Origin: Typhlomys cinereus | Taxonomy: Eukaryota; Chordata; Mammalia; Rodentia; Platacanthomyidae | Direction: 5' to 3' | Assembly (NCBI GenBank): GCA_023101885.1 | Contig: JALPQD010000404.1 | Coordinates: 1,766,470 to 1,830,469, forward strand | Length of the DNA: 64,000 nucleotides | Shown here: piece after piece, positions 15,040-26,517 of the stretch | Layout: each line of letters begins with the position of its first letter | Position numbering within the stretch: position 1 is the stretch's first letter | Position numbers and translations under genes: made by a program | The notes under the pieces: generated by a model | Database searches by the model: none | What the model saw: only the letters and a program-made list of their open reading frames with translations | What the model was told of the DNA's origin: nothing

Positions 15040-15655
15040 GTTAGTGTGTTTTTTTTCTCACAGAAGTTTATAAAATAATGTTGAAAGGAAATAGATATCA
15101 ACCACCAACCTGAGTGCTGAGTATTGGGGACCTGAAAATGTATAACTGGAACTAGGCCAACAAAATCTCTTCCCATACTAAGGCTCAGGGGATCTTGTGA
15201 AAGAGGGGTGGAAAGATAGTAAGAGCCTAAGGGTGGAGATGTCCACTGCCAGCGAAGACATTCCACTCAAGACAGTATTGCTGCACCCAGGAACTTACAG
15301 CAATGAGATCTAGTGAGGTTTACATTTAAAGATTTGTACATTGGCTGATATGTCAACGTTCCCCATAGATCAGTGAGGAACTCAGGAGAAACAACTACCT
15401 GCAGTGGGAACCCTAGAGATAGGTGAAAGGGAACGTCCCTATCAGTGGTCTACCCAAGGAAAGGCCACTTAATCTGCCACAGAAACCTGAGCCCCTTCTA
15501 GAGCAGACAACACAAAGGGAACCCTAGGGCTCACACAAACAGACAGGGCGGTGAACGGGAGAAGAATGGTTTGGTAAAGGGAGGAAGGGAGAGAGAAAAA
15601 GGGTATAGGATGGGACAACCATACATTATGTTTATAAAACTGGAAAAATAAAAAA
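15040..15655 (+). mobile_element. L1 3'-end fragment
   Basis: It contains the 3' UTR-like string CTAAGGCTCAGGGGATCTTG and ends in an A-rich tail (AATAAAAAAATACC). It mirrors 1,180-1,770. Confidence 0.55.
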
Positions 15656-16082
15656 ATACCAATAGTTTGTGTATGTATTTTGCATATTCATGAACATAAT
15701 AAGTCTTATGAGTATATACTAATTCTAAGCTTTTTTAGTAACTTTTATCATAGCACTGTTGAAACATGTGAGAAAAATTGATTTATTTTTATTCACCAGC
15801 AGGTTTCCATGAAGTAATTTTCATTAGTCATTTCTTGTCTGTATCAATTCTCTATTACATTAATGACATATAGAATGATCCTATATTTCATTTCATTCAT
15901 ACATGAAATAAGAAGGCTTTGTCAACCAGCTACATTTGGCATGCAGGCATGTATACAATTCGCTGCACTAAACAGAAATATAAGGTAAGGGAAAGATTTC
16001 TGTACAGGTATATTTAAATCGGCTAACTTCACCCTGAGTGAGAGAATGCTTCTTGACTTTTTAAAAAATATTTAACCTTTAT

Positions 16083-16093
16083 TTTATACATTT

Positions 16094-16151
<58 letters not shown>

Positions 16152-16380
16152 TCTCAGGACACTGTGTGTTCCTGTGGATGACCAGTATTGACTTGCCATC
16201 CTGGATTGTTTCTACCTCCTTCTTGCTTCACTCTGGGATTTTCCAGGCTCTGCCTACCAGGGCCAGAAGTGCAGGTTACTGCCATTTCCATCTGGTATTT
16301 TCACATGGGACCTGGGATCTGAACTCAAGACTTTCTGGTTGTGAGGCACAGTCTTAATCCCTGAGCCATCTCTCCAGCCT
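16083..16380 (-). mobile_element. B2-superfamily SINE with long (TG)n
   Basis: The reverse-strand head is at about 16,380, the body runs across 16,160-16,360, and (TG)n fills 16,098-16,147 on the 3' side. It is the partner of the SINE at 473-752. Confidence 0.85.
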
Positions 16381-16851
16381 GCTTCTTGACATTTTTAGGC
16401 AATTACCATTCTCATAAAATAGAATACATCACTGACCAAACACTTTTTTAAATTCATTTCATCTTTTCTATATCTTGGACCTATATCCTTTCGAAAATTA
16501 CAAGAAACACTTTACAAAAATGAATAACTACAAAAACTTCATTGTGCAATTGGATTTTCCTTTGCAAAACTACAAATGTCCAGTGCAAGTTTTAACATGA
16601 CTTTTGCTATATATAGCAATTGTATAATTGATGGATATTTTTCAGTCTTTCTTATGCAATTCATTACCTATTATAACTGAAACATTTTCTTAACTTGAAA
16701 ACAATGTGCAAGTAACCACCATTACCTGATATGTTACTATTGCTGAATAATATTAAAATATAAATCTTATCTGTATGAGACAAAGAATGCAATGATTCGC
16801 ACAAAGGATGATACAGTGTCTTGCTAATTGCAAATAATAGCCCAGTAAATA

Positions 16852-17790
16852 TGGGCCCATAGGTATATCCTCTCTCTAATCACATCACATGTATTTCCCC
16901 AGGCAGAATGATTTGCTAGTTCAACTTTTCCAGATTAATATATGTACAGTAATACTACTTTGAATGAGTTTCTGGTAGACATTTCTTCATAATCTAATCT
17001 TATAATGTGTGCCACCATTACAGTTGTTTTACTGTGGAATAGAAAACAAAGATGAAAACATATTCAGAATTTTCAGTGTTTCTTATAGTTATTTTGGTTG
17101 TCTAAATGATGTCATATATGAAACATAGACTTGAACTAATGAATGTAGGATCTCCCTGAACTTTCCCCATTCTTTGGAAGACAGGCATATGGTCACATGT
17201 AATACCACATTTATCCACAATCTTTCTTTTATGAGTATGTGCAGTATTAGAAGGCCAGGAGCCTATGCAAAATGCTATGGTTTTGATCAGTTGCTCTCAC
17301 AGGCTCAGATGTTTGCATCCTAAGCTGTTGTTAATGTTTGGGAAGTTTAAAGCAGGATTGGGAGTTGGAACATTCCACTGGAGAAAGACACAGAACCTGA
17401 ACTGGGGCTTCTTGCTTCTGCATCTAGTCATGCCTTGTACTATGTGTTTCTCACCATAATGGACTCCCTCTCTGCAACCATACCCATATAACTCTTTGTC
17501 TATTAAGTCATATATGAGCATTGTTTACAGCAACAGAAAAAGTAACTGCAAGATTGTGTAGATTATGTTTTATGGGACCATAATTAACAGTCTTTTTCTC
17601 AATACAGACTTTCCTTAATACTGCTGAAAAAGAGATGGCTGAAATTGTGGGAATCTTCTTTGCGTGCATTCCTCATACTATTCAGTGGGTCTGTGTTGTT
17701 GTTTTGTTCCAATGCCTTCTCATTTTTTAAAACCATATTTGTTGGTTCTCTTCTTCTACCATGTAAATTCCCTGCATGAAAAATAGGTTC
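16852..17790. other. Unrecognised left-arm-only sequence
   Basis: I see no gene or named repeat. A few short open frames (for example 17,265-17,459) have no family features and are judged to be chance. Confidence 0.4.
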
Positions 17791-17890
17791 TCAGGGCTGC
17801 AAAGATGGCACAGAGGTTAAAAGTCTGCCTTGAAAAACAGGGTCTCAGGCTTGCCAGTGAGGGCTTTTACCCGTTGAGCCATTTAATCAC
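17791..17890 (+). mobile_element. Short SINE fragment
   Basis: CTCAGGGCTGCAAAGATGGC and the following TTAAAAGTCTGCCTTG resemble a degraded B2-superfamily head. The end GTTGAGCCATTTAATCA resembles a reversed head, suggesting two fragments joined. Confidence 0.4.
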
Positions 17891-17974
17891 TCATCCTCGA
17901 TAACTTTCATCAGTGTTTTACAGTTTTAATAAGAGAACTCTTAAAGTACTTAGAAATATTACCAAATATCTTAA

Positions 17975-18420
17975 TCTTTGAATATCTTTCTCTCCCTTAC
18001 CTTCCATTCATTCCTTCCTTCCCTGTCCATTCCTTCTTCCTTCCTCCATTCCTTTCTTCCTTCCCTTCCTTCCTTCCTTTCTTCCTCTTCCCTTACTTCC
18101 TTCCTTCCTTTCCTCCCTCCCTTCCTCCTTCCTCACGTTCGTCCTTCTTTCCTTCCTCCCGCTTCCTTCCTTCCTTCCTTTCTCCCTTCACCCTTCCTTT
18201 CTCCTCCACCCTTCCTTTCTTCCTTTCCTCCTTCCCTCCCTCCCTCCTTCCCTCCCTCCCGTGCTCCCTCCTTCCCTCCTTCCTTCCTTCATTCCTTTCC
18301 TTTTTCTCCTCTCCCCTTCTTCCCTCCCTTCTACCTTTCCCTCTCCTTCTTCCTTTCCCTCACCTCCCATCCCTTTCCCTTCCCTTCTTTTTTTCTCTCT
18401 CTCTTTCTTCTCTGTCTCTG
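17975..18420. repeat. Polypyrimidine tract, degenerate (TTCC)n
   Basis: About 440 bases with almost no purines on the plus strand, built from TTCC, TCCC and CTTT units. The long open frames on it encode only low-complexity S/F/P or E/G/R runs and are not genes. Confidence 0.9.
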
Positions 18421-18585
18421 TTTGTGTCTGTGTGTGTCAAAGGGAGTACTATGTGTGTCTGTGGAGGCCCAGGGGTGACTTTGGAAACACTCTGGATTAG
18501 TCTACTTTCCCAGTCTCCACCTTCCAGGATCTTAAGTACAGGCAGAGACCTAACACCTGAACCATCTCTTCGACCTCCAGATATC
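18421..18585 (-). mobile_element. Degraded B2-superfamily SINE
   Basis: GTGTGTCTGTGGAGGCCCAG with GGGTGACTTTGG and the closing GAACCATCTCTTCGACCT follow the reversed SINE order with deletions. Confidence 0.6.
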
Positions 18586-18783
18586 TTTTTAAACATTGCT
18601 TTTCGAGGGTATTTTAAGTACCATTGTGTTTCTTGATTTTTCTTTTCCCTAAGTTCATTTTTCTATGTATAGAAGATACCCAAGGGTGAGAATGAAGCTC
18701 AGTTGGTACAGTACTGGCTTAACAAGGGTATAGTCTTGCTGTGTATATGAGCCATTTCCACAAAATTAAAAAATAAAAGGGAC

Positions 18784-18875
18784 CTGGGAGGGCACACACA
18801 GAGTCTTCTGCTGTAGTACATGGTACAAGTTCATGTTCCAATTGAAGATCAAGTCAGGTTTGGTCATGCAATGTC
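18784..18875 (-). pseudogene. KRAB-box second exon, copy 1 (left arm only)
   Basis: On the minus strand an acceptor TTACAG precedes GACATTGCATGACC. The translation GHCMTKPDLIF matches the exon that follows KRAB-A in many rodent KRAB zinc-finger proteins (family pattern GHCITKPEMIFKLEQG). One lost base after CTTCAA shifts the frame, giving FNWNMN instead of FKLEHG. The exon ends at CCCAG before GTCCC, a weak donor. It starts in phase 1, compatible with a KRAB-A donor. Confidence 0.7.
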
Positions 18876-19079
18876 CTGTAATATAACTGTAGCTTTCTCT
18901 TGAGGCCATGAGTGATTCTGTGGTAGCAAAGTTATTTGAATTAACAGTTACAGTGTGCATTTAGCTTTTCATTCTGCTGCAATCTGAGAGAAATTTGAGG
19001 TGTGGATTGTTTTTAAAGTTTCAGCTATCCTGGCACATGAACCTTGGCTACCCACATTCTTCCTATCCTTCTTGACCAT

Positions 19080-19088
19080 CTAAATAAC

Positions 19089-19126
<38 letters not shown>

Positions 19127-19265
19127 CAAAAGGCACTAAAGTGATGACATAGAGAAACATTGTGGATTGCTCTACCACCTGACTGCCTTGGTGTGGTTTT
19201 GTCAGGCTCCACTCTCCAGGGTTGGAAGTGTAAGTCCCTCCCATTTCTGCCTGAAATTTTATTAG
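19080..19265 (-). mobile_element. Degraded B2-superfamily SINE with (TG)n
   Basis: (TG)n at 19,091-19,124 is followed by reversed SINE body blocks such as GGATTGCTCTACC and TCAGGCTCCACTCTCCAGGG. Confidence 0.6.
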
Positions 19266-19279
19266 ACTTTTTAAAAAGT

Positions 19280-19578
19280 ATTTTATTTAATTTAATTATT
19301 TTGTGTGTGTTTGTGTGTGTGTGTGTATGTGTGTGTGTGTGTATCAGAGAGCACTATGTGTCCCTGTGGAGGACCAAGGGTGACTCGGAATCATCCTGGA
19401 TTACTTCTACCTCCTTCTTTCTTTGCTCTGGGATCTCCCATGCTCTGCCCATCAGGGCTGGAAGTGCAGACCACTGCCATTTCCACCTGGCGTTTTTACA
19501 TGAGACCTGGGATCAAAACTGAAGACCTTCTGCCTGTGAGACAGAGTCTTAACCCCTGAGCCATCTGTCCAACCTTCT
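19280..19578 (-). mobile_element. B2-superfamily SINE
   Basis: A reversed full element: head near 19,575 (GAGCCATCTGTCC), GACCTGGGATCAAAACTG, GCCCATCAGGGCTGGAAGTG, then (TG)n and a TATTTTATTTAATTT tail side. Confidence 0.85.
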
Positions 19579-20427
19579 GCCTGCAATTTTAATGTGGGAT
19601 CTAAATACTAACTTCAATCCTTCTACTTGTGAGGCAGAGTGTTTAACCCTTTATCCACCTCTACAGCCATAAAATATTTTCTTCAGCACAGAGATACATT
19701 GAGGTGAGAAGACAACATTCAGAAGAATATTCTCTTCTTTCACCATGTGGGATACATGGATTGAACTCAAGATTGAGGTTGGCACACAAGTTCTTTCACC
19801 TGCTGAGCCATCTCATTGACCTTTTCTCTCTCTCTTCGAAAATAGTCTCTTCTTAGTTATACTTCCTCTTCTCATTCATGTCAAAACAAGGAGAAAACAT
19901 CAGCTCTGGAATTTTACCTTGAAACTTGATGCTTTTTTGTCACTTTGTCATATATGCCACTTTGTATGCCATAATAACTAGAGTAAATACTGTGTTCGGG
20001 CAATGGATTTTGAAATTCTTATTTACTATAATCACAGCCACTGTCAACTTTCAGTTTACATCTACCGACTAATCAAATGACAAATTAGGAAAAGAGTCAG
20101 CTCAAACTTAAATAAAAATGAGTAATTCCTTAATAGTGAGTTCACTTTATGCCTAAAATAAAGCCCCATGTATTTTTTTCCTATCCAGCCAGTAAACATC
20201 CTTATGGTTCTTAAATCATCATGATACATAACGTCTTTGCATCATTTTGTTGACACTGGAAACAAGTTCTTCCAAAGGAGAGCCCCTTGTGTGAATGCTA
20301 TAACAATATCCATATGGTTATCACAGAGCAAATATTAGAAGAATATACCAATCAAGGGCTAATAAAAAACTGACAAAAATGTTTGGTAAATAGGTATCTG
20401 AGAGTTTAAGTAAATCAATAAAGAAAA
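19579..20427. other. Repeat-derived and unrecognised sequence
   Basis: SINE-like scraps at 19,580-19,820 (GAGCCATCTCATTGACC) are followed by sequence I cannot assign. This is still inside the left-arm-only block. Confidence 0.4.
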
Positions 20428-20540
20428 CTCTATCTGGGTGTGGTGGGGCATACATAATCAGTTAACTAGAGGTAGAAACAGGAAGATCAGGAGTTCAAGA
20501 CCCCGTCCACGACAGCCTTGAATACATAACTAGCTTTAAA
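20428..20540 (+). mobile_element. B1-like (7SL-derived) SINE
   Basis: TCTGGGTGTGGTGGGGCATA followed by AGGAAGATCAGGAGTTCAAG matches the Alu/B1 body pattern, degraded. Confidence 0.6.
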
Positions 20541-20796
20541 TGACAAAATTAAATGATTAAGAAGGTCTAAAAGGGATGTTTGAAATCTAAGAAAACATTC
20601 CTCATCAATACCAGCAGACAGAAAAACAATTAAATAGAACAGCCTGTCCAAAAACAGCAAAAACCAAGCTTCAGAACAAGAAAAGCTATAATCTATTCTG
20701 GGTTTATACAGAAACTATTAGAAACAGCATGTTTTCACCTAATGCTATTGTGATCTTTTGTTGCTGAACGTTACTGCTCAAAATGCAGTCACTGAC

Positions 20797-20882
20797 ATGC
20801 GAAGGGCACACATTGACTGTAGTATGTGGCACAAATCCGTGTTCCAACTTGAAGATCAAATCAGCTTTGGTCACAAAATGTC
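20797..20882 (-). pseudogene. KRAB-box second exon, copy 2 (left arm)
   Basis: On the minus strand, acceptor CTACTTACAG is followed by GACATTTTGTGACC. The translation GHFVTKADLIFKLEHGF closely matches the rodent KRAB-box pattern GHCITKPEMIFKLEQG and stays open. The proposed end at 20,797 has a GTCAGT donor and is tentative. Together with copy 1 it shows that two KRAB zinc-finger units once lay in tandem here. Its 5' part is the partner of the exon at 60,036. Confidence 0.7.
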
Positions 20883-21103
20883 CTGTAAGTAGAAGACAAT
20901 ATGCAAACGAGGACATAGTGTTGAGTCAGGTGTCCTGATGAACAAAAACAGCTACAATGCCTGAGCTGTGCAGTATTCAGTTATCAGAAACTCTGGGTAT
21001 AAAGGGCTCATGTTCAGTTTCTTCACTGAGCACACATGATATGGCAATGAATTGGATGATAAATAGGAGAAATTGAATGAAGCAAAGAAATCTTTAAATG
21101 ACA

Positions 21104-21262
21104 GCAGGATGGCTCAATGGGTAAGAAAACACATATGACTATCTGGCAACTTAATTTCAAACCATGGAGCCCACATGGTAGAAAGAAATAAACCACTACC
21201 TAAAGTGGTTCCGACCTCTATACATGCAGTATAATCCCAAATAAAAAAATGGAGGTACAGCA
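21104..21262 (+). mobile_element. B2-type SINE (classic B2 body)
   Basis: CAGGATGGCTCAATGGGTAA, then GGAGCCCACATGGTAGAAAG and CCGACCTCTATACATGCAGT, match the mouse-type B2 order, unlike the longer SINEs elsewhere here. It mirrors 59,660-59,815. Confidence 0.6.
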
Positions 21263-21439
21263 GCTCCGACCATATGTTCATGTGTCTGAAAATATCATAA
21301 AAAAATAAACAAAGAAACAAAAAAGAAAATAAAAAACCCAGGAGTGAATAAGAAAGAAAACATCACAACAAAGTGAGAAAGACAATAATTAGTATATATT
21401 ATACAAGAAGCAGTGGTCATACTTACAAAAGGCAGAGTC

Positions 21440-21663
21440 AAAAACTTTACTAGGGGGGCTGGAGAGGTGGCTCGGGAGTTAAGCCTCTGCCTTGCAGGCG
21501 GAAGGTCCTGAGTTCGGATCCTAGACCCCATGTATAGACGCCGGGCAGAAGCAGGGGCGCCCTGCGTTTCTGGTCCTGGTAGGGCAGAGCCTGTGAATCC
21601 CCGGGCAGAATAAACAAGGAAGAGCTGGAGGCGTCCATGGTGGTTCCCGAATTCGCCCATGGT

Positions 21664-21702
<39 letters not shown>

Positions 21703-21765
21703 AGGTGCGCACACGCATACACGCACAATTGAATAAATAATAAAAAATTAAAAAAACTTTACTAG
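21440..21765 (+). mobile_element. Young B2-superfamily SINE with 14-nt target duplication
   Basis: The SINE (21,454-21,751) starts GGGGGGCTGGAGAGGTGGCT and ends in (AC)n and a TAAATAATAAAAAATTA tail. It is flanked by identical AAAAACTTTACTAG at 21,440-21,453 and 21,752-21,765. The right arm at about 59,465 has a single CTTGTAAAGTTTTT and no insertion. Confidence 0.9.
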
Positions 21766-21869
21766 GGAAAAACTTAATACACACACACACAGACACACAC
21801 ACACACACGCACGCACACACATAGAACTGAATAAACAATAAAAAAAACAGTCAAAATAAGGTTCCCATG

Positions 21870-22165
21870 TTAATCGGGCACCCAGGAAGGGGCTCTGGAC
21901 TATCACGTGGAGTCCTGAGTCCTCACTAGTATGGAGAACTCAGAGAAAGGTTTGGCTTTCACATAAAAGAATTCTCCAGGAGATGGGAGGGAGGAAGGGG
22001 GAGACGCCAAGATAGGGAAAGGGAGGGAGGGGGGTTAAAGGAAGGAGAGAAGGAGAAAAGGGGGGAAAGTGCAATGGAGGATGACTGAGGTGGGGAGGAG
22101 GTAAGAAGAGCATGGGAGTCCCTATTAAGCTTGTATGATTAGGAAAAAAATGTGGAAGAAAAATT
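21870..22165 (+). mobile_element. L1 3' UTR fragment (left arm only)
   Basis: A guanine-rich stretch (GGGAGGGAGGGGGGTTAAAG) ending in TTAAGCTTGTATGATTAGG and an A-rich tail. It resembles the L1 tail inserted in EID3 at 54,587. It is missing at the mirror position. Confidence 0.55.
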
Positions 22166-22184
22166 TTTAAAAATTTATTCATCC

Positions 22185-22680
22185 TCATGGCATCAGGGAA
22201 ATGCAAACTAAAACTGCTCTGAGATATCATCTTACACAGTCAGGATGGCTAAGATGAAGAACACAAACAATGAAAGCTGGTGCAGAAAAGGGAATCCTTA
22301 TTCATTGCTGGTGAGAGTGCCAACTGGCACAGCCATTTTGAAAATCAGTGTAGCAATTCCTGGGAAAGCTAAAATGGAACTATCATATGACACAGCTATA
22401 CCATTTTGGGGATTATTCTCAAAGGAGTCTACATCTTATGACAAAGAAACTTGTACATTCTTGTTCTTTGCAGCTCTATATACAATAGTAAAGAAATGAG
22501 AATCATCATACAAGCCCATCCATGAAGGAATGGGAATGAAAACAGAACATATACACAATGGAATATGATTTGGCCATCAAGAAGAATTAAATTATAGAAT
22601 TAGTTGGTAAATGATAGAATTGGAAAATATAATATCAAGTGAGGTATCTCAGACACAGAAGGGCAAACACCACCTTTTCT
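22185..22680 (+). mobile_element. L1 ORF2 3' fragment
   Basis: TCAGGATGGCTAAGATGAAG encodes the VRMAKM segment near the end of ORF2 and is followed by the GNPYSLLVRVPTG-type region. The mirror fragment, partly replaced by (AC)n, is at 59,040-59,345. Confidence 0.65.
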
Positions 22681-22686
22681 CTTACA

Positions 22687-23096
22687 TGATGTCATAGTTT
22701 GACAGGTATCAACTTGATAGCTGAGGTTGAGCTCTGGGCACATTTGTGGAGAATTAGTGGTTGGGATAAGCCCAGAGCAAATCTGCAAGAGATTGTCTGG
22801 CTGATGGAGAAGGCCCAGGCCCAAGAATAAAAATACAGAGAGCTGGTTGTGAGAATTGGCTTCCTTGTGTATACTTGGCCACACATACTGGTTTGGCAAG
22901 GAAGGATCATCCCTCTCTCAGCCATTATGTAGAGATGATGTGGCCAGGTCCCTTTGCCTGATGTTGGTACATGCTCTTCCATCAATATGGACTACAGACT
23001 ATATCCAGACTATCAGTTAAGAAAATAAACCCCTTGTTCCCTTAAGCCACTTAATGGTCATTTATCAGCAACCATTCAGATGAACTGCAACACCCG
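22687..23096. repeat. Unclassified dispersed repeat, copy 1
   Basis: About 410 bases with shared blocks TTGTCTGGCTGATGGAGAAG, CCTCTCTCAGCCATTATGTA and CAGCAACCATTCAGATGAAC. Related copies lie at 41,340-41,772 and 45,845-46,130, and the mirror is at 58,600-59,005. It may be an old DNA transposon of rodents; I cannot name it with certainty. Confidence 0.6.
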
Positions 23097-23159
23097 AGGT
23101 TGCTACTAAATTTCTGATTGGTGTACTTACTTTGATAATTCCTGTAACAGATAGAAAAC

Positions 23160-25057
23160 CTGAAAGGGCCATTAATTGGAGGTGGGAGGGAAGAGTGGGA
23201 TGAAGACCTTAAGGGAGGAGATAGATGTGTGCTGCCACAGGCAGCCAAGTGGAAGAGGTAAAGATGGGGGTAGGTCCTTGGGAGGAACTGGGGAACAGGG
23301 TACAGGCAGAGCTGAGGGAGTGACAAAGAACAATGAGGTTGTGGGATATAACAGGGTAGAAACCTGCTTTATTAACATATAAAACACTGTGAAAAGAAAG
23401 CAAGGACAGATATGCCCTATGCAGGAGAACACAGAGAAAGGAAGAGAGGGTAAAACAAAAACTGCCTTATAATGCTCTAATGAGAACTCATAGGCAATTA
23501 AACAATATTTGATGTAACAGGTGTGTGATACTTTCTGAAAAGTTGTTGATTAGACAGGTCTCACACACACCCCAAAAAGTATAGGCTTTTGCCAGTGCTC
23601 TTGGTTGTCCTCCAGAAACTGATAGTAAGGTTGTATTACTGAACATGCAACACATGTGAGTCACACTACATGAACAAGAAACACCAATTGGAAAGGTTTA
23701 AAAGGTTCTTATTTGTCAGATAGCTTTCATAGTACCAAAAAATACTATGCAAGCTATTGGAGGAGAAAGCAATCAACAGTCTTACCAGTGTGTGAAAAGT
23801 GTAAGATGCAATAACAATCATCCTAGTCAAGAGGTGGTCATCAGTATAATAGTGGCAACAATGTTAAGGGAACAACCAACATCTTTTTGATTGGATTTAA
23901 GGCCCACTTTTCAGTGGAGACCACACTCCTGTAAGCTACAAGAAGAACCTATGAAAGAAGAGTAAATGGACCTTGGGGAAGTGCAAACTATGAAGGTTTA
24001 GCTATAAAGACACCATGTCAACCTGCCTTGTAAACAGTTGTTTAGAGTTTACATGTAAACAGTTCTCCATGGACTGGAGAAGTACTTACACTCAACCTAG
24101 AAACTTCCTTCTACAATAGAGGTGGAGAGCTGACTAATTCATTCAACCAGCTAATTTTCTACAAAGACCTCAAGAACTCACAGTCATAATGAAAATTCTC
24201 ATTTAGAAATTGTGTTGAGAAACACAGATATCTATATGCAGTGGAAAAGTAAGTAATCATTGCACATTTCTCTCTATACAAAATAAATAACAATGGATCA
24301 AAAATTTAAATGTATACCCTGAAACAAACGAAGCAGCTTTGTGGCTCTGGGAACATATGAATAAGCTAGCAAAGTTTACAAAAGTAACTCTAGAACAATG
24401 TCAGGAAATTAGAATCCTGGAGGGGTACACAGAACACCAGTAGTAGGGCTGAAGACTGGGAAATCATCAGAATCTGGCAGGAGGCTTCAGTAACCCACAA
24501 GGGAGGGAAGGATGTTGTGTGATTTATGATAGATGAGTGATAGAAAGAGCATATCAAAATAGGGAGAATTTGTGGGAGACATAAAAACTTGGTTAGCATT
24601 TTTAGGACACAAATGGCATCTTTCCATTTGGTCTCATTAAAATTAGGACCAAACAAATAATGGAATTTCAGAAATGTAAAAGTACAATTTTTTTTTAGAG
24701 TTGAGAGAGTTTCTCCCAATCAATGAACTCGTCTGATTGCCTTTACTTTGTAGGGGACTTTTGTGAAAAAATGTTATAATTTTTTAGCAAGAGCTTTTAA
24801 ATTAATATTAATCTCTAGAACTGGATTTCAAAGCAAGATGAAACTCCATATAATAGGTGAAGTTTAGAAATAGATTTCTTGCAAACACTACCAATAACAG
24901 TTTAATTTTTTTTAACTTTTGAAATTATTTTAATGACATTTTTTCACAGTAATCTCCAAATAAGGTCGTATTTACAGGCTTTCTCCACCCCAACACAGGG
25001 AATAGAAGTCAATGTATCATAACAGGCAAAGATTCTTGGGTGTATTACACCAAAGGC
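23160..25057. other. Non-coding arm sequence with old L1-like pieces
   Basis: The stretch 23,170-23,340 is a purine-rich unknown block. The stretch 23,780-23,950 (AACAATCATCCTAGTCAAG and onward) matches the L1 3'-end sequence at 38,460-38,590. The stretch 24,170-24,360 resembles an ORF2 remnant. All of it is mirrored at 56,700-58,500. No gene is seen. Confidence 0.45.
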
Positions 25058-25300
25058 ACTTGAAGGTACCCTGTGGTAGAGGTGCGCCTGTGGAAGTCAA
25101 AGGGTGACTTCAGGAATCATCTGCCTTACTTCACACCTCTTTGCTGTTTTGCTCTAGGGTTTCCCAGTTGCCACTTTTCAGGACCAGCAGTGCAGGCCAC
25201 TGAGCACACATTTTTCAGGGTCTGGGAATCCAAATTCCAATTCTTTGGCTTTTTAGGCAAAGGATTTAGCCCCCGAACCTCTCCCAGTCTTAAGTTAATG
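25058..25300 (-). mobile_element. Degraded B2-superfamily SINE
   Basis: The reversed body blocks GAGGTGCGCCTGTGGAAGTC, AGGGTGACTTCAGGAATCAT and TGCTCTAGGGTTTCCCAG are clear. The head is lost. It mirrors 56,400-56,640. Confidence 0.65.
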
Positions 25301-25544
25301 CTTAACTGCTCCATAATTTAAATTCTTAAATCTGAAAGCACCAGGACGAAAAACAAAACTGTGAATTTATATTAACACTATTATAGCATTTTAAGATCTT
25401 CAAGAGGAGCTTTGCAAATTGCAATACTCACATCACCAATTTTATGTTATCTTCCAGTGTCATAGAGTTGAAGTATCAGCAAAACTACACAAAGCAATAC
25501 CTTCATTTTTATCTACCTTCAGTCAAAAAAAAAATCCTACAGGA

Positions 25545-25815
25545 AACTCAGGCGTGATTTTACACATCTGCAATCCCAGAACTTGAAAGACAGGCGGCCT
25601 GGGAACCAAGGCCATCCTTGGCTATGTTACAACTTTGAGAACATTATGGGCTCCATGAGACCCTAGCTTAACAAAAATCAAAAAATCCTACACAAAATTG
25701 GGCATGACAGTGAATGTCTGTGACACAAGCACTTTTGAAGGAGAACAGAGTTCAACGGTCTTGCTATATAGTGTGGGACACAGAGCCACACCATATCAAA
25801 AAATAAAAAACTAAA
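25545..25815 (+). mobile_element. Two adjacent degraded B1-like SINEs
   Basis: 25,545-25,690 has TGCAATCCCAGAACTTGAAA. 25,690-25,815 has TTGGGCATGACAGTGAATGT and an A-rich end. Both follow the Alu/B1 body order. They mirror 55,890-56,160. Confidence 0.6.
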
Positions 25816-26517
25816 AGTTTAGGACAAATGTTCAAAGTTGTAACATGATGAAAGATCACTTGTTTTGTGAAGGACACTCTGTACTAGCAGACATGACAGA
25901 GAAAAGGTGGTGACAGATTAACTAGAGATATAACTTGAGACAATAATATCTTCTGCCTCCTACGACACTGTTAAGGTCACTGCAATCCCGGCCCACCTTA
26001 ACATTCATATTCAAGTATTTTCATGCATTCCCCTACTCAGACTACTTTTCCCTAGCTCTAAGGACTCCACTTGCTAGCTTCACACACAGGAGTGTTTAGC
26101 TGGGTGACTGGGGACGCGCACTCTTGGAAAGGAAGCATGTCACCTGAGGTTGTTTTGAGGCTTAATACTGCACATACATTGCTTTACAGATGGTTATTAT
26201 CAACCAACCTTTTTTCCCCCAACTTGGTTTGAAGTCACTTATGAGACTATCCCTTTACCACAACAGAGGAAACAATAAAATAAACAGTGAACCGATGAGT
26301 TTTTTTTAAACTTCGAAATTCCAAACTTCCTAAGAGTCTTCTTACAAGACACTCAAAACATTTTACCATTAAGGATGGAAGTAACTGTTTAAAAAAGATA
26401 AACCTTATAAACTTAAGAAAAACACACTACACAGTAGACAATTTCTTTCTGAAAAGTTTACTTACATATGCACTTCTGTTTCTATTCTATTTTAGGAAAC
26501 CAGTACAAGATGAATTC
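25816..26517. other. 3' flank of EID3 copy (left)
   Basis: AT-rich non-coding sequence mirrored at 55,181-55,890. It may include the EID3 3' UTR. No separate gene is seen. Confidence 0.4.

Larger units (their letters stand above)
14629..16851. repeat. Right arm of nested inverted repeat (pairs with 1-2,193)
   Basis: It mirrors 1-2,193 in order: the SINE head, a unique stretch, an L1 3' fragment, a unique stretch, a second SINE, and a terminal stretch ending CCCAGTAAATA at 16,851. Arm lengths are 2,223 and 2,193 bases. A longer (TG)n tract is one visible difference. It lies inside the block missing from the right palindrome arm. Confidence 0.9.

Noticed and set aside
17978..18478. 166-residue frame on plus
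   Set aside because: It is the translation of the (TTCC)n tract and encodes only S/F/P/L runs.
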